Assembly: GCF_001686925.1 (NCBI RefSeq)
Contig: NZ_LVEN01000042.1
Span: forward strand, 124,001-188,000
Source: Flavobacterium piscis
GTDB lineage: Bacteria; Bacteroidota; Bacteroidia; Flavobacteriales; Flavobacteriaceae
Reading direction: 5' to 3'
Length of the DNA: 64,000 nt
The position numbers were made by a program, and so were the translations under genes. This document shows, in pieces, positions 53,478 to 61,989 of this stretch. The notes beneath the pieces are model-generated. The model searched no databases. It was not told where the DNA came from and saw nothing but the letters and a program-made list of their open reading frames with translations. Numbering within the stretch: position 1 is the stretch's first letter; every line of letters starts with the position of its first letter.

Positions 53478-55097
53478 TTGATTCAATCTATAACTGTTCT
53501 GACATCTTCAGGAAATCATAATATTGATTTAGATGCAAAAACTGCATCTAAACAGGTTATTGATTTATCTTTATTTACGCTTTTAGATGGCGAGTCATTT
53601 GATATTAAAATTGAGTTTTACGAACCTGTTGCGGAATTTCGTGATCATGATTACAGTTGGGAAAAAATCAAAAAACATTATATAGCAAACGAGTTAAGTC
53701 CTAAAATTATAAGGTTACAAAGTGGTCAAATGGTTCAGTCTAATTTAACTGCTGGAATTTGGGAAATTAATCCTAAAGAATCAACTATTTTGTTGTGGCG
53801 ATTTAACCCTGAATTTGCTTCGCCCATTACAAACTATTTAGAAAACAACAACAGCAAAATAATTTCGCCAGCAAAACAAAAGTTCTATTTTATAGAAAAC
53901 CCTACATTATTATTTCCTAAAGAGCATGCAATTGAGTTAAGCAGATCGAAAAGTCCTTTTTCTGGAATTGCTTGTTTCACGGATCATTGCGACTTTGATA
54001 CTGCTAAAAATCTTGTGTTACAAAGAGAATTTTTCAATGAGCATCAAATTAAAGTCACTAAAGGATTCTTTTTAAATCATTTTTCTAAAAGAGAAGATAA
54101 CGCATCATTTCAAAATCAAAAAGAAGAAATTTTAAAATGGCATAATGACGGACACGAATTATGCTATCATTCGTTGTCACAATCTATAAAAACGGATCTG
54201 GAAAGTTTTGAAGATTTTAAAGGATTTATGCCTCCATTAAATAATCTAAAAGTTTGGATAGATCACGGATTTCAGCCTTATAATTTTTCGCTTTTAAAAA
54301 AAAGCAATCTTAAGGAACGTGATTTTGAAGAAGTTTTATCAGAGAGAAACATTAACACACTTTGGAATTATATTGATTCAGGAACAGCAACTAATGGCGT
54401 TATCAATCAATTTAATACCAAACATTTTACACTTTCAAGCTTTTTAAAAGGAAATAAAGATTTGGGTTTAATAAAAAAGGCTCAGCTAATAATTAAAAAT
54501 ATTATTTTCCATTACTACAATGATGAAGATTTACTCTTAAAATATAAAAATACAGCTTCAAGTTTTAAGAAAGTATTTATCCAGAAAAATATAAAATCAT
54601 TTTTTCCGTTAATCAAAGATTTTTTTAAACTAAGTAAATCTATTCTTTTTGTTTTATTATTTTGGAACACGGCAAAAAATGAACCATATAAATTAGCAAA
54701 ATATTCGCCAATTGTATTCAAGCATATAATTGCTGAAAAAGAATTTTATATCTTTCAAACCCTAGAAATGCTAGACTTTAAGAAGTCCTTATCTCAGGAA
54801 AATATAAATATATTAATAAAGGAGAAAGGAGTGTTTATTGCACATACTTATTTTTCTGTACCAATGGAGTACCATGCAGGAAAATTATTTTCGACACCAA
54901 CAACAATTGATGAAAAAGTATCTCAAAATTTTAAATTTTTAGGAGAGAAAATTCACAATAAAGAAATCTGGAATCCAACACTTACACAGCTAATTAACTA
55001 TTGGTCTGGTTTTGAAAAAGTGGTTTTTGATATTGATTTTGCAGGAAATATATTTGAAAAAAGTAAGGCTGGCCTACAAATGCGAAAAGTAATTTAA
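53478..55097 (+). CDS. Large polysaccharide-deacetylase-fold-like protein
   Basis: A 539-residue protein that I cannot assign to a named family. TDHCDFD at 168-174 resembles the first deacetylase motif (TFDDG-like, with Asp), and GHELCYHSLSQ at 225-235 the second, where the usual HSxxH reads HSLSQ, so the final metal-binding histidine appears to be glutamine. The C-terminal half (to SVPMEYHAGKLF) is unassigned. There is no signal peptide. The start must be TTG at 53478, three bases after the preceding stop, as the next Met is near residue 85. It may deacetylate a lipid-linked sugar in the cytoplasm, or may be a non-catalytic relative. Confidence 0.6.
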   Translation: MIQSITVLTSSGNHNIDLDAKTASKQVIDLSLFTLLDGESFDIKIEFYEPVAEFRDHDYSWEKIKKHYIANELSPKIIRLQSGQMVQSNLTAGIWEINPKESTILLWRFNPEFASPITNYLENNNSKIISPAKQKFYFIENPTLLFPKEHAIELSRSKSPFSGIACFTDHCDFDTAKNLVLQREFFNEHQIKVTKGFFLNHFSKREDNASFQNQKEEILKWHNDGHELCYHSLSQSIKTDLESFEDFKGFMPPLNNLKVWIDHGFQPYNFSLLKKSNLKERDFEEVLSERNINTLWNYIDSGTATNGVINQFNTKHFTLSSFLKGNKDLGLIKKAQLIIKNIIFHYYNDEDLLLKYKNTASSFKKVFIQKNIKSFFPLIKDFFKLSKSILFVLLFWNTAKNEPYKLAKYSPIVFKHIIAEKEFYIFQTLEMLDFKKSLSQENINILIKEKGVFIAHTYFSVPMEYHAGKLFSTPTTIDEKVSQNFKFLGEKIHNKEIWNPTLTQLINYWSGFEKVVFDIDFAGNIFEKSKAGLQMRKVI

Positions 55098-55104
55098 TCA
55101 TAGA

Positions 55105-55974
55105 ATGAATCATAAATTAAAAACTTTATTGTTTAAATCATTTACTTTATTACCCAATAAAGCAGATAATTATTGTTATCATAAAATTCAGAGTTTTTTT
55201 GATAAGTCTACTTTAGAAGATAGGCTGAAGAGCGTTGAATCAACTTATATTAGACTTTCAAAGGTCTTGACCAATTTAAATATTGACTTACACGATAAAG
55301 TGATTTTTGAATTAGGCTCAGGCTGGTTCCCTGGTATACCCTATTTCTTTAAATATAAGTTTGGTGTGAAAAAAGTACTTACTTTTGATATTAACGAACA
55401 CTTTAAAAAAGAAACGGTTTTAGAATTAAATGATCTTTTTGCTAAGAGATATAATTGTGAAGTATTATCTAATCCGGACAACAAATATAAGCTTTCGTAT
55501 GGAGTCGAATATTTTCCAAATTATAATATTGTAAAAAAAGACTTTCCTGATGTTGATATTGTTTTTTCTCGTTATGTACTTTCGCACATGAATGAAAATG
55601 ATGTTGATACATTGCATAAAAAAATGAAAGCGGTGCTAAAGAAAGGTGCTTATGTTATTCATTTTATTTCACCAAGCGATTTAAGGCAGCACGGTGACAA
55701 TAGTTTGTCACTTCAAGATTTTTTACAATATAGCAAAGAACAATGGGATAAAATTCACACTAAATATGATTATCACAATCGCTTAAGATTACCGCAATTT
55801 CTGGAAATAGTTAAGAAATATGATTATGAAATTGTTCATCTGGATTATGAGAGCTTAGAGAAGGGAACAAAAAAGTATGATTTGTTTCAAAAAGTTCAAC
55901 TTCATCAAGATTATAGAAAATATTCTGATGAAGAACTAACAGCTGGAAATATCTTCCTGATTTTAAAAGTATAA
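55105..55974 (+). CDS. Class I SAM-dependent methyltransferase
   Basis: A 289-residue methyltransferase. VIFELGSGWFPGIPYFF at about 67-83 is SAM motif I, LTFDINE follows as the acidic motif II, and VDIVFSRYVLSHMNENDV is the post-motif region. HFISPSDLRQHGDNS and QFLEIVKKYDYEIVHLDYE continue the fold. Its neighbours are polysaccharide genes, so it probably methylates a sugar hydroxyl or lipid-linked intermediate. It is eight bases after the deacetylase-like gene and six before a GT2 gene. Confidence 0.82.
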   Translation: MNHKLKTLLFKSFTLLPNKADNYCYHKIQSFFDKSTLEDRLKSVESTYIRLSKVLTNLNIDLHDKVIFELGSGWFPGIPYFFKYKFGVKKVLTFDINEHFKKETVLELNDLFAKRYNCEVLSNPDNKYKLSYGVEYFPNYNIVKKDFPDVDIVFSRYVLSHMNENDVDTLHKKMKAVLKKGAYVIHFISPSDLRQHGDNSLSLQDFLQYSKEQWDKIHTKYDYHNRLRLPQFLEIVKKYDYEIVHLDYESLEKGTKKYDLFQKVQLHQDYRKYSDEELTAGNIFLILKV

Positions 55975-55980
55975 AATTCT

Positions 55981-56991
55981 ATGAGTTTACCCTTTCGTTT
56001 TTCCCTTATTGTATGTACATATATGCGTCCTGAACCTTTGGTGGCCTTACTGGAATCAGTTCAAAGGCAAACGCTGTATCCAGATGAAATTTTGATAATT
56101 GATGGTTCAATTAATACTGAGACAGAACTTATTTTAGAAAAAAATAAGATTAAAAAATTAAAATATTTCTACGTTTCGGATGAGGAAAGAGGACTAACCA
56201 AACAGCGTAATTTCGGAATAGCAAAAGCGGCACTGAATTCAGAGATAATTTGTTTTCTTGATGACGATACAGTTCTCCGCAAAAACTACTTTGAAGAATT
56301 AATTAAAACATATAGTGATTATCCTGAAGCTTTAGGAGTTGGAGGTTATATTACTAATGAAACAAAATGGGAAAAGGTAAATGATAATTACATACCATCA
56401 ATAAATGAATTTTATTTTGATGGATGGAAACGAAAGGACGGAAGCAGGTTTGTTGTGCGTAAAAAGCTACATCTGGATAGTAATTGCCCGCCTGGTTTTT
56501 CACCCCTATTCTCTCATGGTCGAAGTGTTGGCTTCTTGCCACCAAGTGATAAAATATACGAAGTAGAACAATTAATGGGGGGAGTTTCTTCGTTTCGAAA
56601 ATCAGTTTTCGAAAAACTTTCATTTTCAACCTATTTTCAAGGTTACGGACTTTATGAAGATGCTGATTTTACTTTAAGAGTAGCAAAAATGGGTAAATTA
56701 TATATTAATACAAACGCAAAATTAGCCCATAATCATGCAGAATCAGGAAGGCCTGATTTATATTATTATGGTAAAATGGTGGTTAGAAACGGCTGGTATG
56801 TGTGGAGAATTAAAAATCAGAGTCCTGTTTTTAAAGATAGAATAAAGTGGAATTTAATTAGCATTTTATTAACCGTAATACGGTTTACAAATGTTTTCAC
56901 AGTACAAAATAAAAAAGCAGCTTTTACCGAAGCATCAGGAAGAAGTATTGGTCTTTTGAGTTTATTGGTTGCTAAACCAAAAATAAAATAA
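55981..56991 (+). CDS. GT2-family glycosyltransferase
   Basis: A 336-residue GT-A enzyme. FSLIVCTYMRPEPLVALLESV opens it, then ILIIDGSINTE, LTKQRNFGIAKA, the metal-binding FLDDDTVLRK near residue 92, and GYGLYEDADFTLRVAKMG with the catalytic acid. The C-terminal region is basic with a hydrophobic patch (LISILLTVIRF). The stop codon overlaps the start of the next GT4 gene by one base. Donor unknown. Confidence 0.88.
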   Translation: MSLPFRFSLIVCTYMRPEPLVALLESVQRQTLYPDEILIIDGSINTETELILEKNKIKKLKYFYVSDEERGLTKQRNFGIAKAALNSEIICFLDDDTVLRKNYFEELIKTYSDYPEALGVGGYITNETKWEKVNDNYIPSINEFYFDGWKRKDGSRFVVRKKLHLDSNCPPGFSPLFSHGRSVGFLPPSDKIYEVEQLMGGVSSFRKSVFEKLSFSTYFQGYGLYEDADFTLRVAKMGKLYINTNAKLAHNHAESGRPDLYYYGKMVVRNGWYVWRIKNQSPVFKDRIKWNLISILLTVIRFTNVFTVQNKKAAFTEASGRSIGLLSLLVAKPKIK

Positions 56992-58103
56992 TGAAATTTG
57001 CTGTAATAACCCATGTTTCTCATATTCAACACAGCAATCAGTATTTTGCTTATGCACCGTATGTGCGCGAAATGAATATTTGGTTTAAATATGTTGATGA
57101 TGTAATTGTTGTTGCACCATTAAAAATTAATGAACCGACAGTAATAGATATTGCTTATAAAAATATTAATATTGACTTTAGAAAAGTTCCTGATTTTAAT
57201 TTAATTAATTTCAAGAATACATTATTATCTGTTTTTAAACTGCCAATTACCTTATGGAGAATATTTTTGGCTATGAAAAATGCAGATCATATTCATTTAC
57301 GCTGCCCCGGAAACATGGGGTTGATGGGTTGTTTTGTACAAATTTTATTTCCAAACAAAACAAAAACTGCAAAATATGCAGGAAATTGGGATCTAAAAAG
57401 CAAACAACCATTTACATACAAAATACAAAAGTGGATTTTAAGAAACACTTTTTTGACTCGCAATATGCAGGTTTTGGTATATGGCGTCTGGAATAATCAA
57501 TCAAAAAGCATAAAGTCTTTTTTTACAGCTACTTATTCAGAGTCGGAAAAAGAAATTATTCGAAAAACAAATTTTCATAGTTCGATCAATTTCATTTTTG
57601 TTGGAAGCTTAGTTTCCGGTAAGAATCCACTATACACTATTCAATTAGTTCAAGAATTAATAGAAAAAGGATATAAAATAAATCTGAATTTATATGGTGA
57701 AGGATCAGAAAGAAGCTATTTAGAAAACTATATTAAAATAAATAATCTCGAAAGCTATATTGCTTTACAAGGAAATCAAAATCAGAAGATGATAAAGAAA
57801 GCATATCAACAAAGCCATTTTGTTATCTTACCATCTAAAAGCGAAGGCTGGCCAAAAGCAATCGCAGAAGGTATGTTTTGGGGATGTATTCCTGTTGCGA
57901 GTAAAGTTTCATGTATTCCTTTTATGCTGGATTATGGCACTAGAGGTATTTTGTTAGAAATGGATTTGAAGAAGGATGTAAATGTAATATGCAAAATGCT
58001 GAGAGATGAAAAGACTTTTTTAGATAAAAGTCGATTAGCAATTATGTGGTCGCAAAGTTATACCACAGATCTTTTTGAAGCTGAAATTAAAAAGCTATTG
58101 TAA
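56991..58103 (+). CDS. GT4-like glycosyltransferase
   Basis: A 370-residue GT-B protein. The N-terminal domain begins FAVITHVSHIQHSNQYFAYAPYVREM and carries HIHLRCPGNMGLMGC, a variant often seen in Flavobacterium glycan loci. The donor half is clearer: INFIFVGSLVSGKNPLYTIQLVQEL, ALQGNQNQKMI and LPSKSEGWPKAIAEGMFWGCIPVAS with the E-x7-E glutamates. The start overlaps the preceding stop by one base and the next gene follows two bases later. Confidence 0.85.
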   Translation: MKFAVITHVSHIQHSNQYFAYAPYVREMNIWFKYVDDVIVVAPLKINEPTVIDIAYKNINIDFRKVPDFNLINFKNTLLSVFKLPITLWRIFLAMKNADHIHLRCPGNMGLMGCFVQILFPNKTKTAKYAGNWDLKSKQPFTYKIQKWILRNTFLTRNMQVLVYGVWNNQSKSIKSFFTATYSESEKEIIRKTNFHSSINFIFVGSLVSGKNPLYTIQLVQELIEKGYKINLNLYGEGSERSYLENYIKINNLESYIALQGNQNQKMIKKAYQQSHFVILPSKSEGWPKAIAEGMFWGCIPVASKVSCIPFMLDYGTRGILLEMDLKKDVNVICKMLRDEKTFLDKSRLAIMWSQSYTTDLFEAEIKKLL

Positions 58104-58105
58104 AA

Positions 58106-59179
58106 ATGAGAATTGTACAAATCATAGATTCTTTAAATTCCGGTGGAGCAGAACGCATGGCGGTTAATTATGCTAATGCTTTAGCGAAAAGAATAAAATT
58201 TTCAGGTTTAATTGTAACTAGAAGTGAAGGAGGTTTGAAAAAAAAAATCGATTCTGAAGTATCTTACCTATTCTTAAAAAAGAAAAAAAGTATAGATTTT
58301 AGAGCAATTTTTCTTTTAAGAAAATATATTGCTCAAAATAAAGTTGAGATAATTCATGCACATAGTTCTTCTTTTTTTATTGCAGTTTTAGTCAAATTGA
58401 CTTTGCCAAGAATAAGAATTATTTGGCATGATCATTATGGAACCCGAGCTAAAGAAACAATTAAAGAGAATAGAGTTTTACTTTATCTTTCAGTCTTTTT
58501 TTCTGCAATTTTTGTAGTCAATCATCAATTAGAAGATTGGAATAAGAAGAATATGAAATGCTCAAGAGTAATTTTTATTCCTAATTTCGCAAACTTCCAA
58601 AACAATGATGAACAAGTAACTAATTTGAGAGGGAAAGCTGGTAAAAGGATTGTTTTTTTGGCGAATTTAAAAAAACCTAAAAACCACATTTTAATTCTGA
58701 AAGCATTTCAGAGTTTAAAATTAAATGAGTCTGGATGGAGTCTTCATTTAATAGGTAAAGATTATTTTGATTCGTATTCCTCTACATTAAAAAAATTTAT
58801 AGAATCTAATTCTTTAAAAAACCACATATATTTGTATGGCGAAAAGAGTGATATTGGTTATATTTTATCACAAGCTTCAATTGGAGTTTTAGCCTCTACT
58901 GAAGAAGGATTCCCGGTAACGTTGCTTGAGTATGCTTTAGCAAATTTGGCTGTTGCGTCTTCAAATGTAGGTTATTGTTCAGTTGTGATTCAACATAATA
59001 TTAACGGATTATTGTTTGATCCATTTTCTGTATCAGAAGCAAAAAAACACTTATTAAAATTAACTGAAGATAATTTGTTCAGAAAAGAAATCGCGAATAA
59101 TTTTAAACAATCAGTTTTAGAAAATTATTCAGAAGAAATAGTAATTGAAAAGTTAATTTTGGCTTATAAAAATAAGTAA
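58106..59179 (+). CDS. GT4-family glycosyltransferase
   Basis: A 357-residue GT-B enzyme: IVQIIDSLNSGGAERMAVNYANAL is the classic N terminus, then IIHAHSSSFF, IIWHDHYG, VFLANLKKPKNHIL and VLASTEEGFPVTLLEYALANLAVASSNVGY with the donor-site glutamates. It resembles enzymes such as the GT4 group in capsule loci that act on undecaprenyl-linked acceptors. It is two bases after its neighbour and three before the ligase/polymerase-like gene. Confidence 0.9.
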   Translation: MRIVQIIDSLNSGGAERMAVNYANALAKRIKFSGLIVTRSEGGLKKKIDSEVSYLFLKKKKSIDFRAIFLLRKYIAQNKVEIIHAHSSSFFIAVLVKLTLPRIRIIWHDHYGTRAKETIKENRVLLYLSVFFSAIFVVNHQLEDWNKKNMKCSRVIFIPNFANFQNNDEQVTNLRGKAGKRIVFLANLKKPKNHILILKAFQSLKLNESGWSLHLIGKDYFDSYSSTLKKFIESNSLKNHIYLYGEKSDIGYILSQASIGVLASTEEGFPVTLLEYALANLAVASSNVGYCSVVIQHNINGLLFDPFSVSEAKKHLLKLTEDNLFRKEIANNFKQSVLENYSEEIVIEKLILAYKNK

Positions 59180-59182
59180 AGA

Positions 59183-60532
59183 ATGAAAAAAACAAAATTG
59201 TCCTATAGCTCTCTGCTTCTAATTCATGCAGTAATTGCTTTGGCTGTTTTTGCGATCCCTTTTTTGTCAAAATTATACGCACTTTTTATTCCAATTGCTG
59301 GTTTTTTTATTGTTTATCGCACTAAAAACGCAAACAATGAAGTGCTTTATATTGCAGCTTATTTAGTTGGTGTAGAGGTCTTTTTACGAATGACGGGTGG
59401 TAATTTTAATAATGAATTTGTAAAAGTTAATGTTATTTTTTTCATGCTTTTAGGTATGATATATAGTAATTTTTCGACAAATGCATTTATATATTGGTTT
59501 TTCTTAATTTTATTAATTCCGGGTATTTTAATTACTTCTACGGTTTTCAATCCGGCAATAGATATTAAAAAATCATTGGTTTTTAATTTGTCTGGTCCGG
59601 TTTGTTTAGCCATATCTTCTATATATATGTTTAAAAGAAGAATTCTATTTTCTGATTTACAAAATGTAGTAGTTGCGATGGGATTACCAATAGTGAGTAC
59701 GACAGTATATTTGTTTTTATTCAATCCTAGTGTCAGAGATGTAGTGACAGGAACACAATCTAATTTTGAAACTTCAGGAGGATTTGGCCCAAATCAGGTC
59801 TCTACTGCATTAGGTTTAGGAATGTTTGTCTTTTTTACACAATTAGTATTGTTCTCAAAATCAAAAATGACAATTTTTATAAATAGCTTTTTACTACTCT
59901 TTATAACTTACAGAGGTATTGTTACTTTTTCAAGAGGAGGAATTATAACAGCAGTCGTTATGATTGTCTGTCTGTTGTTTTTGTTATATAGATTTTCTAA
60001 TGCAAAAGGGAAAAGTAAGTTTGTTTTGGTTTTTATTCTGACAGGTTTAATGGCAGTTGGAGTATGGACGTATTCTTCTTTTCAAACTAGAGGCCTTATC
60101 GAAAAAAGATATGCAAATCAGGATGCTCGTGGTAGGGAAAAGAAAGACAGATTGGGAGGTAGAGAACAAATTATGAATGAAGAGGTAGCACTTTTTTTAG
60201 AAAATCCTATTTTAGGTGTTGGAGCAGGAATGGGAAAACAAGTAAGAAAAGAAACATTTGGAGAGGATGCAGCTTCACATAATGAGATTACACGAATGTT
60301 TAGTGAACATGGTTTGTTTGGTATTTTTGGTCTCCTGATACTTGTTGCAACCCCTTTTATTCTTTATATAAATAACAGACAACATTTGTATTTTTTGTCT
60401 TTTTTTGTTTTTTGGCTTTTAACAATAAATCATGCCGCGATGCGAACGGCAGCTCCGGCTTTTGTATATGCAATGTCGCTTTTGTTAGTTCAGGTTAGAA
60501 TTCCGGAAAAAGCAGAAAATTCTGTAGACTAA
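59183..60532 (+). CDS. O-antigen ligase/polymerase-like membrane protein (Wzy_C type)
   Basis: A 449-residue membrane protein with about eleven helices and a large periplasmic loop (about residues 305-385). The loop contains ENPILGVGAGM and DAASHNEITRMFSEHGLFGI, the Wzy_C pattern with the conserved histidine found in WaaL ligases and some Wzy polymerases. TYRGIVTFSRGGIITA precedes it and matches the SRG motif of the family. It could ligate glycan to lipid A core or to proteins, or be a second polymerase; sequence alone does not decide. It follows a row of glycosyltransferases and precedes the WbaP-like gene after a 59-base gap. Confidence 0.84.
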   Translation: MKKTKLSYSSLLLIHAVIALAVFAIPFLSKLYALFIPIAGFFIVYRTKNANNEVLYIAAYLVGVEVFLRMTGGNFNNEFVKVNVIFFMLLGMIYSNFSTNAFIYWFFLILLIPGILITSTVFNPAIDIKKSLVFNLSGPVCLAISSIYMFKRRILFSDLQNVVVAMGLPIVSTTVYLFLFNPSVRDVVTGTQSNFETSGGFGPNQVSTALGLGMFVFFTQLVLFSKSKMTIFINSFLLLFITYRGIVTFSRGGIITAVVMIVCLLFLLYRFSNAKGKSKFVLVFILTGLMAVGVWTYSSFQTRGLIEKRYANQDARGREKKDRLGGREQIMNEEVALFLENPILGVGAGMGKQVRKETFGEDAASHNEITRMFSEHGLFGIFGLLILVATPFILYINNRQHLYFLSFFVFWLLTINHAAMRTAAPAFVYAMSLLLVQVRIPEKAENSVD

Positions 60533-60549
60533 TATCTGTTTTTTTATAA

Positions 60550-60557
60550 TACATTTG
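60550..60557 (+). promoter_or_regulatory. Candidate -7 promoter element before the WbaP-like gene
   Basis: TACATTTG is a full match to TAnnTTTG. It ends 34 bases before ATG 60592, in the only gap of note near the end of the locus. I found no TTG at 17-19 bases upstream, so support is partial. Confidence 0.42.
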
Positions 60558-60591
60558 CCTGAAGTTTAAGCCCCTAAACAAAATCAAATAA

Positions 60592-61986
60592 ATGTTTCCT
60601 ACTAATAAAATGCATTTCGAAATTTCGGAAAGAAGATTATTGCTTCTTTTTTTTGATACTGTTTTTATATTATCGGCTCTCTTTATATTAAGTCTGATAT
60701 TTGATTATAATTACTTTGCTTTTAATACAAGTAATTTACTTAGTATTATTTTACTTCTAAGTTACGTGTACGTTTTTGGATTAATATTCGAAATGTATAA
60801 TTTACAGGTTTCCAGTAATCAATTACAAATTCTTCAAAGTGTTGTATTTACAGGAACTGCTTCTAGTTTAGCTTATTTATTTACGCCTGTATTATCTCCT
60901 GAATTGCCCAAGCAGCGTTTGATTATATTGATCTTTTATTTTACTATAATAGGCACATTATTATTGTGGCGTTTATTTTATGTTTATTTCCTGGCTTCAC
61001 AACGATTTTCTCAAAGTGTTATTTTAATATGCGATCAAAATCAGGTTGAAGAATTGGTTTTAGGATTAGAGAATGTTGACCCGCATTATAAAATTATTGG
61101 CTTTGTCAATTCAGATTCTTTATCAGAGGAAGATTCGAATTTTCATTATGTGAAAGAAATAAAAAAGAAGGATTTAGAAGATTTTGTATTCAAAAATCAA
61201 ATTTCTGAAATTGTAATTGCTTCTCAAAAAACCGACGGAATTACAGCTGATCTATACCAACAATTACTTCATCTATTGGAATCGGGAAATGTTATTCGTG
61301 AATACACGCAGGTTTATGAAAGTAAAACACAGCGTATTCCGGTGCATTATATCGCAAGAGATTTCTATAGGTTTTTCCCTTTTAGTCGAAGTAATAGTAA
61401 CAGACTTTACTTGTTTTTGGTGCGTTCTATGGAGTTTTTATTTTCTTTTATAGGGCTATTGGCTTGTGTTATTTTTATTCCTATAATTTATATTGGAAAC
61501 CTTTTTGCCAACAAAGGATCGCTATTTTACACTCAGGAACGTGTTGGTAAAAATGGAGTTATTTTTGAAATATATAAGTTCAGAACAATGGTTGAAAACT
61601 CTGAATCCAACGGGGTTGTTTTTGCAACGTCAAACGATATGCGAATTACTCCCTTTGGAAAAATGATGCGCAAATCAAGAATAGATGAATTGCCGCAGTT
61701 TTTTAATGTTTTAAAAGGCGATATGGCGGTGATTGGTCCAAGGCCGGAGCGACCATTTTTTGTTGAGGAAATAGCGCGTGTAATGCCTTTTTATGAAACA
61801 CGACATGTTATAAAGCCAGGTCTTACAGGCTGGGCTCAGGTAAACTATTCTTACGGAGAATCTATCGAAGAGAGTTTGATAAAGCTGCAATATGATTTAT
61901 ACTATATCAAACATAGAAGTATATTTCTTGATTTAAGTATTACTTTCAAAACAATTACTACAGTTTTATTTTATCGCGGACAATAA
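60592..61986 (+). CDS. WbaP/WcaJ-like polyprenyl-phosphate hexose-1-phosphate transferase
   Basis: A 464-residue membrane enzyme that starts glycan synthesis by moving a sugar-1-phosphate onto undecaprenyl phosphate. Four N-terminal helices (about 15-135) are followed by a CoA-binding-like domain (about 140-240), a hydrophobic segment near 272-300 and the catalytic domain. There EIYKFRTM at 326-333, RKSRIDELPQFFNVLKGDMAVIGPRPERP and KPGLTGWAQVN are diagnostic. The full-length form is typical of WbaP/WcaJ, which use UDP-Gal or UDP-Glc. It is the second initiating enzyme of the window, of a different superfamily from that at 20660. It stops three bases from the convergent Lnb-like gene. Confidence 0.93.
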   Translation: MFPTNKMHFEISERRLLLLFFDTVFILSALFILSLIFDYNYFAFNTSNLLSIILLLSYVYVFGLIFEMYNLQVSSNQLQILQSVVFTGTASSLAYLFTPVLSPELPKQRLIILIFYFTIIGTLLLWRLFYVYFLASQRFSQSVILICDQNQVEELVLGLENVDPHYKIIGFVNSDSLSEEDSNFHYVKEIKKKDLEDFVFKNQISEIVIASQKTDGITADLYQQLLHLLESGNVIREYTQVYESKTQRIPVHYIARDFYRFFPFSRSNSNRLYLFLVRSMEFLFSFIGLLACVIFIPIIYIGNLFANKGSLFYTQERVGKNGVIFEIYKFRTMVENSESNGVVFATSNDMRITPFGKMMRKSRIDELPQFFNVLKGDMAVIGPRPERPFFVEEIARVMPFYETRHVIKPGLTGWAQVNYSYGESIEESLIKLQYDLYYIKHRSIFLDLSITFKTITTVLFYRGQ

Positions 61987-61989
61987 TTT

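Noticed and set aside
59359-59724. 121-codon minus-strand open frame
   Set aside because: It lies fully antisense to the membrane domain of the Wzy_C protein and shows no domain or motif.
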